From Primula veris (lineage: Eukaryota; Streptophyta; Magnoliopsida; Ericales; Primulaceae), in the NCBI GenBank assembly GCA_963682055.1, contig OY821747.1:31680126-31744125 (forward strand): a DNA stretch of 64,000 nt, written 5' to 3'. Position 1 is the stretch's first letter. Each line of letters begins with the position of its first letter. The notes beneath the pieces are model-generated. The model saw only the letters and a list, made by a program, of their open reading frames with translations. It did not search any database and was not told the origin of the DNA. The position numbers and the translations under genes were made by a program. Shown here piece after piece: positions 30,069 through 41,156 of the stretch.

Positions 30069-32363
30069 ATGCCAGATCTTGTTAGATACAGTTCTAGTAA
30101 CTAGTGTGAATGACTAGAATCCGTTTTTGCTGCCGTATTAATAGTAGGCACACTACCTGAATAAAAATACAATTCAATCTAAGGCAAAAAAAATAATGGT
30201 TTTTTTTTTATATAATCAAGTGTTAACAAAAAAAAAAATGGTAAAATGTATTTTTTTTTATCTTAACAGACGTATTGCAACATATACACCATATTTACAA
30301 TTACGTACGGTACATCATTTAAAGTAACTGATATGACAAATGAAATATCGTTGACATTTTCCGTCTTGACCATATCGGCACGGCTTCTGAACAACAGAAG
30401 TGTATGAACGTTATATTTACGGTACTTTTTCGGCACGTCAAAGAATTTTTTTTTTTTTTTTTTTATGTATACCGTACTTGAAATGACGTACCGTATTCAT
30501 ACATTCTACTTCAAACAAAAAATATGAAATATTGTTGTTTATGTATACAATTTTTGTGTTTGAATAAAAATGAATTTTTTTCATTGTTTTTATTAACTTT
30601 TGATCCAATGGCTTAAAAAAAATACCATAGCTTGCACTAATGTTTGTAAGTCGGGCAAAACTGTGTATGTTTTTTTTTTAGTAAAAAAAAGGAAAAACCG
30701 GTGACCTTGTTTTTGGGTTTGTTTACTTTCTAGAGAAAAAAACTGGTAACCATAAAAGTGTTAAAACTTATGGTTTGTTTACGTACTTTCAAGAGAAAAA
30801 AAAACTTATAATGGTTTGTTTGATAGTCAAGTAAGGACATGTTAAAAAGCATTGTTTGATGTGTTTGGAATGTGTTGGGCAACCAAGCCGTCGACTTTTT
30901 GGGAAAAAAACTTGTCTTGGTAAATATGAATGACGGTTATGTTGTTTATGTTATTTAAAAAAAATTGGGAAAAAAAGTTGAAAAATAATCGCGATTGAGG
31001 GTGTAGAACAAAAGTTAAGTCGCTATTTGTGCATGAGCATGTTTATATGTGTGATAATTGAGTTTTTTTGGTGATTGATCAACAACTTTGTAGTTGTGTG
31101 TTTGGAGACCGTATTGAAATTTTATATTAAGTAATTGAATAACAAATATTTTTAAAGAAGTTGTCTATAATTGAAAAAAGTAAAACTGTTTAAAAACTAT
31201 GCATGTATTTTGTATGAAAATAAGAACTTCTTACATTTTTCATAATTAAATAAATAGTGATAAAAAATTTCCGATATGATTTTTAATTTTGTTTTTTGAA
31301 ATAAGAAAATAAACAACCAACGTTGGAACTTATTCATTAGGATGGGGAGTAGAAGATAGGGGAACCAACATATCAATAGCAACGTGATGACAACTTACTC
31401 CGATAAAAATAGATTAGTGACAAATGCGGTGTCCGGAGAATGAACATCATCGATGAACATGCTCTAAAATTCGATTAAAGATGTAAATGGATTATATGCT
31501 TGCCGACTTATAAAATCGTAAATAGTATATACTAAACATAATTATTGTGTATGTACATCTAAATAAGCAGTTAACCATGTTGATTTTAGCAAGGTTTTCG
31601 TTGTCTTTTTTTATTTATTTATAATTAGTAACTCTCATTTAAAATATAAACCCTTTTCGTAAACGTCTAAATTCGAACCCTAATAGTAAATGTCATATAC
31701 CCTTCGTTGTCTATGCTTATAGAGAAAAGACACAAAATGAGTAAGCAAAACACGAGTATTTGTCATATACGTTGTCTATGCTTATAGAGAAAAGACACAA
31801 AATGAGTAAGCAATACACGAGTATTAACCAATATATGACACATGTACCAATATATATAAACATGAGTCACCTCTATATAAAATATGTTAATTATGGGGAA
31901 TAAGCTTGCACCTTATTTCAACAATTGTTCCAATCAATTTTATATGGTTTGACATAACATTGTAAATGTCTAATTTGTTCTTAATTTTAGGGTTAATTTC
32001 GGGCCGATATTATCATTTTTTAGTGGACACTTTTACTAATTTGTTCTTAGCCGAGTACCTGATGCTATCATTTGACAAATAATAATATTCCACTATTAAG
32101 TTGGGACGTTACAAACCGTCCAACTAATTAATCGTCACAGTTTCCGCTTCTAGAGTTTTAGGGTCTTAGATCATCTTAAAAATGAGTTTTTTTTTTTTAT
32201 AAAAGAAAAGAAGGTATTTAAATAAAATTTATAAAATATGATTAATAAATTGTAAAATATTAAGTTATAAAATATTAGATGCAATAAGTTAACTCCATTT
32301 AATAAAAAAATCAATGATACGAAACAATTTTTTTTACAAACTTCGCATTTAAACTAAAATTAT
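30069..32363. other. AT-rich intergenic DNA
   Basis: Homopolymer-rich sequence. The only structure seen is the direct duplication listed at 31691-31825. No gene or RNA recognised. Confidence 0.5.
31691..31825. repeat. Tandem duplication, about 65-70 bp
   Basis: 'tgtcatatac...ttgtctatgcttatagagaa...cacgagtatt' occurs twice back to back (31691-31760 and 31761-31825) with a 5-bp indel and one substitution. Confidence 0.9.
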
Positions 32364-32368
32364 ACTAT

Positions 32369-32573
32369 TGTTGTAATACAATTATTAGCTACGTATTTAG
32401 TGAGACAGAAGTAGAGAGAGGGGAGAACAGTATAGTCTTTATTATGAATGAATATCTGAATGAATGTAAAATACAAGACCCCTAACCCTCTTTATATAGA
32501 TAGAGGGGTAGGGTTATAAGCCCACTTGAGCCCATAAAGTACAAGCCCAATAGTCCAATAATATCCTACAACA
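32369..32573 (-). repeat. 3' LTR of the copia element (left copy)
   Basis: 205 bp. The minus-strand TATA-like TATATAAAG is at 32490-32498. Confidence 0.92.
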
Positions 32574-32583
32574 CTCCCCCTTT
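32574..32583 (-). other. Polypurine tract of the copia element
   Basis: AAAGGGGGAG on the minus strand, directly before the 3' LTR. Confidence 0.8.
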
Positions 32584-32763
32584 GTACGTCTTGAATTCTT
32601 CGTCTTCATGCAGTCGATCTGAGTCGAGTTCATTCGCAACGCTAAACACATAAAAACCTTAGGGACGGAAAACCCAGTATGGGACAAAACCGGTATCTAG
32701 GAGAAACTGTGTAGCCGAATGATATAGGCCGAAATTCTATGTAATTAACTAACCACAAAACAG

Positions 32764-33080
32764 TGTGCCTCATCAAAACCTTGCCAGAGCAAACCCAATG
32801 GGAAAATCTCTGATCGAAGGAAAAAGAGTGCAACAATGGTAGTAGTAGGGATCAACCACAAAGTAGGTGCCTCGTCAAAACCTTGCTAAAGTAAACCCAG
32901 TGGGAAAAAATCTCTAGTCGAAGGACAAAAGAGTACACAGTGGTAAGAAGTATACAACAGGATACTCTCCCTAATTTCGGCAATCTTAAGTGAGATATAA
33001 TGGGAACGTGTCTCGCTAAAAACCTTGACAAGAAAAACCCACTGGGAAAAAACCTTGGTCTAAGGACAAAAAGAGTACAC
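32764..33080 (-). repeat. Triplicated conserved copia 3'-UTR motif
   Basis: Three copies (about 32764-32834, 32867-32941, 33007-33080) of a roughly 72-bp unit. On the minus strand it reads like 'ctctttt...cccactgggtttt...caaggtttt...gaggcac'. A similar motif recurs in the 3' untranslated part of many plant copia elements. Three copies in a row are unusual. Confidence 0.75.
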
Positions 33081-33322
33081 GAGCATGCGACTGGATGCTC
33101 CCCCTCACTTGCACACGACAGGGTGCGAGGATTTCGACTAAGTAGTAATTAGTACAATAAGCATTCACTTGGATGCTCCCCCTCACTTGCACACGACTGG
33201 GTGCAAGGATTTCATATTCCAAGAAAGAGTATGAGCATTCGACTGGATGCTTCATTTACTTGCACACGACTGGATGCAAGAAAATCTAACGTGGAATAGA
33301 ACGAGCATTCAACTGGATGCTC
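33081..33322 (-). repeat. Four imperfect repeats around 'gagcattcgactggatgc'
   Basis: Units start at 33081, 33159, 33233 and 33303. Each pairs 'gcat(t/g)c-actggatgct' with 'cttgcacacgactgg(g/a)tgcaag', the last unit only partly. The paired phrases are partly self-complementary (gcattc/ggatgc and cttgcac/gtgcaag), so each unit could form a small stem. Confidence 0.75.
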
Positions 33323-33539
33323 TTAAACTTCATATGTGAAGATTAATTTCGGCGAGAAATGCTAAATAACATAATGTAGTCATGTCTCTCTTGATCGATA
33401 ACAACAGGTTGTCTTCTATGACAAGTGTTTTATCTGGATCGTGAGACAGAGCATATGTAATTCAAATATGGCTAATACGAGCTCGAAGCCATATACACTC
33501 TCTAGTCGTCTCATAGAGCACGAGTAGATCAGAGTGATT

Positions 33540-33980
33540 CGTTTGGAGTCATTCCAAGACCTCCAAGATATCGCCTTATTCCTAATGGCAAAGACATACC
33601 ATGTTAGGAATATCCCTTATGCGGGTCTGATAAGTAACCAGCATCGGTATAACCGAAAAAGGGTTGCGTTAATTCGAGTACCAAAAGGGTAGGTACACTC
33701 GATGACGCAAATGGGATAAGACAAGCCCTCATCCACAGTTACCTTAAGGTAATGGGAAAATGTCTTTTATGCCATTTCGATGGCAGCGTGTTAGCACGAT
33801 GCTGTGTCAAGCTATACCATTCACAGCAAATGAGATGTTCGTCCTAGCACATTAGACCAAGTACAATAATGCGCTTATTGTACTTAGATATGAACATCAT
33901 GGTTCAATATCTCTTCATCGTCTCATCAGGGACGGACTGGGTCTATATCAATGTCTAGTGATCGAACGATTATGGGAGAA
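33540..33980 (-). pseudogene. Copia RNase H remnant
   Basis: Broken minus-strand reading with copia RNase H phrases in order: 'WSNVL', then 'WLLIRP' (from 'GYLSDP'), then 'YVFAIRNKAISWRS', interrupted by stops and frame shifts. Confidence 0.6.
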
Positions 33981-35441
33981 TCTGACGACTTAGCGTCATG
34001 ATGACTAAAACGTCATAACACCTTATGGGTGTAGTCTGAATCATGGACTTAGATTCAATTTTTACGGGACTCGATCATCAGGTCGAGTCACTACCGTGTC
34101 TTCCCAAGATCCTTCATCTCGAAGGCAAATCCAAAAATGGATCGCGTAATAAAACACGCAAGGGCATAATACCTGTTCCAGTATCCCAAGCTAATCAAGT
34201 ACTCACTTAGGCGGTATACCACATCCGCTCGAATTATATTAATCTATATAGTGAACGTCTCATTTAAATGAGATCGTGTTCCGTGGTCAGGAACTACTTG
34301 ATTAAAGCATATGAAGTCACAAAGGGACCTTCATCTATATCTCTTTGTCTAAATCCCCATAGAGATAAAACCGTGACCACATTCATGGCTGCATACTCAG
34401 TTTTTCAGAAACTACTAAATTGGTAAAGTAGGGGATCGTTATAACGTCCATTTCGAGAAAATCAACCATATCGTAATCAATTCCAAGGTGTGAGAGAAGC
34501 CTTGCGCTACTAGGCGAGCATTCTACAATCTCATTATTCTCATCACTTTTTCTTACGAATAACCAAATAAACGAACTCGTTTAACATTGGTGGTGTTGGA
34601 GCTACAGGTCCGAACACACTTTCGCTAAGGAGTCTACTTGGATTGCAAGTTTCCATTAGGCCAGTATATTCTACGTTGACTTCAGGCAACATTACATGGT
34701 TCTCTGTCATAATTTGTTCATATTATCAGTCATCACCGAATATATGACAAGTAATCAATGACAGTTTCGTTTCGCTTCAATATCATCTAAGATATCATGA
34801 TCGACAGATATTTCAAGATTCTTAGGATGAGGAAGAAATCACACATCTCCTTGCTCCTTTATAATCTCGTGCGACAAACGAGTTTGAGTTCACCACCTCT
34901 GGGGATGAACGAATTTGAAACCGGTCAACTTCCTCGTATCTTGGGAAGGACAACAGACTGACGGCCGATGGCAGCGTCCTTTGCTTGGCGGGTTCGGCCA
35001 AAGCAACGTGTTACGACAGGAACACGGCATCCGACATGGACGTCTATCCTTGCAAGCATTTTGCACCAGGTATAAATGATCTCGTGACATCTCATAAAGT
35101 CATTAAATGCGTCTGGCATTTAGTTAGACTTGAGGGAGTCTATGCGCTTACTTATCACTAAGTGCAGTTTTTGGGATCAAGCTAAGACTGAGTGGGTTAT
35201 GCCACGTTATTTCATGTCGTTCCTTATCAACGGTAACGTGCAAATCTCCCCCTAACGACGGGGAGAATAGTCTTAGCGATGTCACTTTCGCATATCATGC
35301 GGTAAAGAGATCGCTTGCCAAGGTTACTCTATCAAATGATAGGCAGGAGATTCATAATCGACTTATGTCCCGTTCAGAGGTCCATATTTTGAACGCTATA
35401 GCGGCTCAATCAAAATATTAATTAATCACTCTAAACACGCG

Positions 35442-35666
35442 TTAATATGAGACTTCTGGCTCATAACCAGTAACCAGTTGGTATGCATATGGTGTTTGAG
35501 TGTTTATGGGCCTCATGACGGACCAATACAGCAAAATAGCATAACCCCACACGGAAATATAAATCTTGGTGCGCAAGACCAAGAAATGCGTGCAATCATT
35601 TGCAGTCGCATCATCAAACTTTCCGTGAGTCCATTTGGGTCTGAACATAATCGACATGATGTTCAA
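35442..35666 (-). pseudogene. Copia integrase C-terminal remnant
   Basis: A 74-codon open frame with 'RTKIYISVWGYAILLYWSVMR' and 'PYAYQLVTGYEPEVSY', matching the copia integrase pattern 'LRTKLP-SVWGHAI...P-QLV-G-EP-ISHL'. No intact neighbours in the same frame. Confidence 0.7.
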
Positions 35667-38600
35667 TTTCCAAACTCAAGTAATTCAAATCGAAATTTCG
35701 ATTCTTACTCTTTGGTATTATCAAGTCGACTAGACTTTTCAGGATAATCCGGATCATGAGCCATCAACTTAATGATAGGGCTAGAGGTTTAGGAAATGCT
35801 GCATTTCTGTGGATAACAATAATCATGTGACCTATTGTCGATGCATCAACCATAACCATTTATATTTATGGTCCGTCTTATGGTTGGATAAGTCCACAAT
35901 AACTCCTTCAATTCTTTACAAGAATTCTACGAGTTCATTTCGTGATCTTTACACATACTAGTCTTTCAAAGTGAGTATTAGTGGCATGAATTTCGGATTA
36001 ATCACGAAATATATCCTCAAAGAGAATCCAAATGCGATGTGATTATAAATCAAGTATCGTCTTTTGACCCGGAAATATCTCATCCGGTCAATGCCACAAT
36101 ATCAAAATTCTTTGATCAATCGACGACAGGCGAATGATAGTACAGACAATCATGTCTTAACATCTAAATCATTTATCATTTCAACGACAGGCGAAATGAT
36201 AAGGTAATTTTAAATGCTTTAAAAAATGTGGTAGCAACCACTTGAAAGACATTTCAACTCCTCTAAGATACGCTTTTGGTCGTATTAAATGGAGGCTATG
36301 TAAAGAAATTTTAATTATTTCATGAGCTATTACCAGATAACACTGGTTTTCTCGAATATTTTATAACTCAACAAGGTACGACAGGACCTACATGAGTATA
36401 ACGCTTCATATTTGACAAATCAATTTGGCTTTACCAAAGATTTCGATTTTTGGAACGACAGGTCCAGAATCGTTGTCACTGAGTGCTCTTTTAGGCAAGT
36501 AGTTGGTGAAATTATATGGTACACTGTTACCCACTATTTCTAAAAAACCAACTACACCACAAGTATTGCCTAAAATTTCATAATTTAAAGTTTGGTCACA
36601 TTTTTCAAATGAATTTGCTCAAAACACTTTAAATTATTTCGAGAAATTTCGTAAACAGGCAAACCATAATCCAAAAGTATGGTCCAAATGGAAAAATAAT
36701 AATCCAAATGGAAAACATAATCCAGATGAGCGAAAAAATGGCTTAATGATTTATCAAAATCTATAAAGAAAGGTATCAAACTCATTTGAGCCACAAAATC
36801 GGGGGTCTCAAGAGTTTCCTTTCAGTTAGCTTTAACCACATTAGCATCGGGTTTTCCACCTTTATAATAGTTGTGAACTATTTAAGGAGTAACCGTGCAT
36901 GACCTTTGTCTTTATCGCATAGAGTTGGCTCCTTGAGCATTATCTCTTGTTTTGTGACAACGGCTCATATTGTTCCTTTCAATTACTGTCTTGGAGCCAC
37001 AGGTTTTCGATTTTGACGATTGTCTAAAATCTCGCTTGGCTAGGCGATTCATCGGGATCGCGACAGTTCGAGACAAATAACACTTGTCTCGGTTCTCGAT
37101 TCGTGGAAAAAAATATACACGAAGAGAATTAATATCAGGCAAACAATTCGCCATTGACCCAATAGGATTAAAACTACTCATCGGGGTAATTTTCTTATCC
37201 AATAACAGATGGGTGATAAAGGAACATGGTGAATATAAATTCACGATACTGCTTATGGAATACAATTTCCAAGCTAGTCTTTTGGTGAAGGATAGCTCCA
37301 ATATGTCAATTTCAGACATTTGTTCACCATAGACGTCATCACGTCTCAAATGTGGCGGCGGAATAAAATCAACGCCTTAGCATTCATCTCGAGGGTAACA
37401 ACAAACTCGTGTTTTACTCATCAAAGATGGCATCCAAAAAAATTTTGGGCATCACATTTTCACACATCAGGGTGAGTAACATGTAGTGACGGATTAAAAT
37501 CAACGTTTAAACAATCATTTCGCAAGTATGTTTTTACGATTTTTCTCATCATAGATGGCATCCAACATGTGTTGGGAGTTCTGGATTATTTATCATATAA
37601 AACGACTGGTTTATATGTTTATGGTTTGCACAAGCACAAACTTTTTTCTGAAACTACAGGTTCGAAAACATTAGTTTTGCTTCTCATGTGAATCGGTTCT
37701 CATTGATCGAACGACGGGTCGATACTGAAACACCAATTCGGCGAAACATACATCACTATATAAACACACTCGGGAAAATTATTATTTAGTCAACCCCTTT
37801 CGGTAGCTCTAATTGAATACGACCAGGAAAGACGGTGAGGGTGGAGGGCACGAATACCACGTAAAACCCGACCTCATTAGGATATCGACTTCCTCCTATA
37901 TCTTTCCTAGACATCGTATCCAAATAGGTGAGTCTAGTTGGGGAAGGTTCATAATTTTTCCAACTTAAATGTGAAAATATATGATTTCGCAAATTAGCAT
38001 ATTATACACTTGGCAGTGATTAAGTATATTTAGATTGTACCTGCTTGTAGTACATATTATAACAAGATATTCTAAATCACACTTAGCAATATCTAATACA
38101 ATCAATCAATCTAAATTTATCAATCAGTACAAAATATATCACAATTATTATTCTAATGTCATATGTGTAAATTTTATTCATGGTAATTACATGGCAGTGA
38201 TCAATTATCTAGATTGTACATGTTTCATGATTAACTAACATGGCAGTACATATTTCCTTATAAGGAAATCAAATTAACACTAGCAATCTAGATTATTATT
38301 TACCAAATTTACACTATCAAGATCTAAATAAATATTTTATTATTTATTGCTATATGTGTAAATTATAATCATGGTAATTCATATATTACACTACAACATG
38401 CAAGGAAGTAAACTTTAATTATTTGGTAATGCCAATTTTACCCATAAATCGTGGCAAACGCATGTGCTGTTATGTATTCAGGGTTAAATACAAGGAGGAA
38501 GGATGTAATTACAGTAAACTAAGTATTCAGTTACACTATTATTACATGAGCAGTCCACGATTTCAGTGAGTTTCAACCTAGTCTATGCTGTTATTGTTAG

Positions 38601-39114
38601 TTACAGTTTTAGCATAACAGATTTACACATGATTCTTGAAAGTAAGGCATGATACGAAGGAATATTACGTAGGTACCAGTTAACATGCAACTGTTCAAGA
38701 TTTGATTGAAAATCTAGACTAGTATATGAGGTATGAGTGGGCCTAATCAATTACTAGTTTTCCTTGTGTATTGTATCATTAGGTCAAACAAATACACGAA
38801 TGAATTAAACAACTATATATGCAGTAGAACTAATAAACCTTTCTGCTCAACATAGTTAACTAGATAAACACTAATAATATACTAATATACATGTGCGGCC
38901 CAATATTATTTACATAGACATGCAATTTATATTTTATTTGTAAGGGGTAGAAAAAATATTTTTATACCGTACGCCTCGTATTTTGATGAAGGTCGATATA
39001 ACAATAATTTAATTAAACCCGGATAAACCTCAAGGTTTATAGATACCCAATATCCGTGCGTTTACCAAAAATATCTAATGTCCGCGAGCGTATATCTTAG
39101 TCTCCGCGAGCAAC
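35667..39114 (-). other. Copia 5' internal region (gag side), degraded
   Basis: Should hold gag, protease and the integrase N-terminus on the minus strand. The open frames at 36912-37349 and 37786-37992 show no clear domain. 38000-39100 is AT-rich, with 'catggcagt(ga/ac)...' and 'tctagattgtac' phrases repeated. Confidence 0.5.
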
Positions 39115-39124
39115 GTGCTGATAA
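39115..39124 (-). other. Copia primer binding site
   Basis: TTATCAGCAC on the minus strand, two bases inside the 5' LTR, resembling the copia half-tRNA-Met site. Confidence 0.6.
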
Positions 39125-39126
39125 CG

Positions 39127-39331
39127 TGTTGTAATACAATTATTAGCTACGTATTTAGGGAGACAGAAGTAGAGAGAGGGGAGAACAGTATAGTCTTTAT
39201 TATGAATGAATATCTGAATGAATGTAAAATACAAGACCCCTAACCCTCTTTATATAGATAGAGGGGTAGGGTTATAAGCCCACTTGAGCCCATAAAGTAC
39301 AAACCCAATAGTCCAATAATATCCTATAACA
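39127..39331 (-). repeat. 5' LTR of the copia element (right copy)
   Basis: 205 bp, three differences from the left copy. TATATAAAG at 39248-39256 on the minus strand. Confidence 0.92.
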
Positions 39332-39336
39332 ACTAT

Positions 39337-40234
39337 GATTTTTTTAAAAGTAAATCAGTGACCAAAATCAGATTCTTTCCTATTTTCTTTAATATAGGAG
39401 ACCAGAACTTTACTTAAAATCAAATTGTTCATTAGTGTACTAAATTCTATAATGAAAAAAAAAAATATTATCTTCGCAAAGACTCGAACACGGGTTAGCT
39501 AAACTATTTAGTAAAGAAACACCCACGAGAAAATAAATAAATTATATATATTTAATATTTTGCCAAAATTGAAAATATACGTTTTTTTAACCTCTAGCCC
39601 CGAAATCGGGCCTGGTCATTCTTCATAATCAAATGATTAAATTGTCTCCGTCAATGAGTAATTAGTACTGATTGATGAATAAGCTAACAGTTGGATTAAA
39701 GAATATTGCTTAAACACTCTCCAAATACGTTACGTAAACAAAACAATTAATTAAGAAAACTCAACAACTTGATTAATACTTAGGGCAACATTTCTTTTTG
39801 TATAATCTCGGAATTTTTTCATTTTACCCAATTTTATATTCAACCGAGATCTCGGGGTAGTAGTAGAACTTGCTTTGTCGTGTCAGAGTTGAGGCACCCT
39901 AGTCCCTATGTATGGAGCAAGAATACGGATCGTAGAGTTGCTCCAATGTATGGTCTAACGAAGGCGCATATAATCGATTTTCGGTCGCTTTCTGTCACCC
40001 CTAATCCTTATATTTACTTAGACCGACTATGGTTAGCTTGAAAACATGACCATTTTAAGTCTAAATTTTTTTAGAAAGGTAATGTCTGAGTCGAGGTAAA
40101 AAAAATTGATTCGCTACTTTCAGAATTTCCAACTTATATAAGCTTATATGTTATCGGTATTAGAGAACATTGCTTTAATATTAATTGATTGTAAATTTTC
40201 AGAGTTCGGATTCGGAACATTGTAGCTAGGATAA
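39337..40234. other. AT-rich intergenic DNA
   Basis: No gene, RNA or element end recognised. Confidence 0.4.
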
Positions 40235-40456
40235 GTAATTCGTCCGTTCCCAATTAATTATCATGTACGAAATTACGTATAATTTTGACTAGTTTATAAC
40301 ATTTATCAAAACTGACGAAATGAAAATTTTCAAAACTAAATCATATAATTTAATGTTTGAACTAAATAATTAACTTTAAATTTTGATACAAGTTATTTGC
40401 CGATTAAAATTGCACGTATTTTTTTAATAGACAATTAATTGGAAATAGAGAGAGTA
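40235..40456. mobile_element. Stowaway-like MITE copy 3
   Basis: Shares with copy 1 the left arm ('ccgttcc-caattaatta', 'acgaaattacgta') and the central 'ctaaatcatata(g/a)tttaatgtttgaact'. Ends are diverged. Confidence 0.75.
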
Positions 40457-40553
40457 AGAAAATTGAATGGAATAAAAAATTGAAGCAAGAACTAAAAAAT
40501 TCAATTTGTCTACTTATGGAAGTCATTGTTCCCATAGAAGACGGTCTTAACTA

Positions 40554-41156
40554 GAGATCCATTTTTACTTTCTTGAAAGATTTAAGGGAAAAAATTCAAG
40601 ATAGTCTGTCTTGAATTTTTCAGGCAGCAAAAATGTAAATTTTTTTTTTAAAAATAATGTAATTTTGTATATTATATTTTTGTTTTAATATTTTGGAATC
40701 AACATCGAACGATTAATACTATCGTGAATCTAATCCATTGTTATTTAGGCTGTGTCACATACTAAAACATAACACATATTGAACCCAAAAATATCTATCC
40801 TAAAATTAATTCAAAATTAAAACTAAAAAATACTAAAAACCTAACACATGTTAATGAACCCAAAAATATCTACCTTAAAATTAATTTAAAGTTAAAACTA
40901 AAAAATACTATTGGTTGACACACCCTAAATAATAGTATATTTTTTAGTTTCAATTTTAAATTAATTTTAGGATATACATTTTTGGGTTTATTAATATGTG
41001 TTAAATTTTAGTATGTGACACACCCTAGATAATAATGGACTAGATTCACGATAGTGTTAATCGTTCGATGTTGATTCAAAAACATTAAAACAATAATGTA
41101 ACGTATAAAATTACATTATTTCAAAAAAAAAAATTATAGGCAGTAAAAATGGATCC
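40554..41156. repeat. Foldback element, about 600 bp
   Basis: The arms are inverted copies: 'gatccatttttac' (left) against 'gtaaaaatggatc' (right), then about 250 bp including 'gaatcaacatcgaacgatta' and 'acacatat' in both. The left arm has an extra ~70 bp near 40570-40640. The centre has a partial third copy of the arm's inner part. Confidence 0.8.

Larger units (their letters stand above)
32369..39331 (-). mobile_element. Decayed Ty1/copia retrotransposon, 6,963 bp
   Basis: 205-bp LTRs at 32369-32573 and 39127-39331, TGTTGT...ACAACA, differing at three positions, flanked by ACTAT (32364-32368 and 39332-39336). Orientation is minus: next to the left LTR the minus strand has the polypurine tract AAAGGGGGAG, and next to the right LTR it has TTATCAGCAC, like a copia half-tRNA-Met primer site. 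Coding traces read leftwards in the order integrase then RNase H, as in copia. No ORF exceeds about 145 codons, so the copy is defective or was non-autonomous from the start. Confidence 0.9.

Noticed and set aside
33010..33320. Possible CRISPR-like spacing of the 'gactggatgc' repeats
   Set aside because: Repeats are imperfect and irregularly spaced, in a plant retrotransposon 3' end; a CRISPR array is not plausible.
36912..37349. 145-codon minus-strand frame in the copia element considered as gag
   Set aside because: No clear gag or zinc-knuckle pattern. Its position fits the gag/protease side, but it cannot be supported as a gene.
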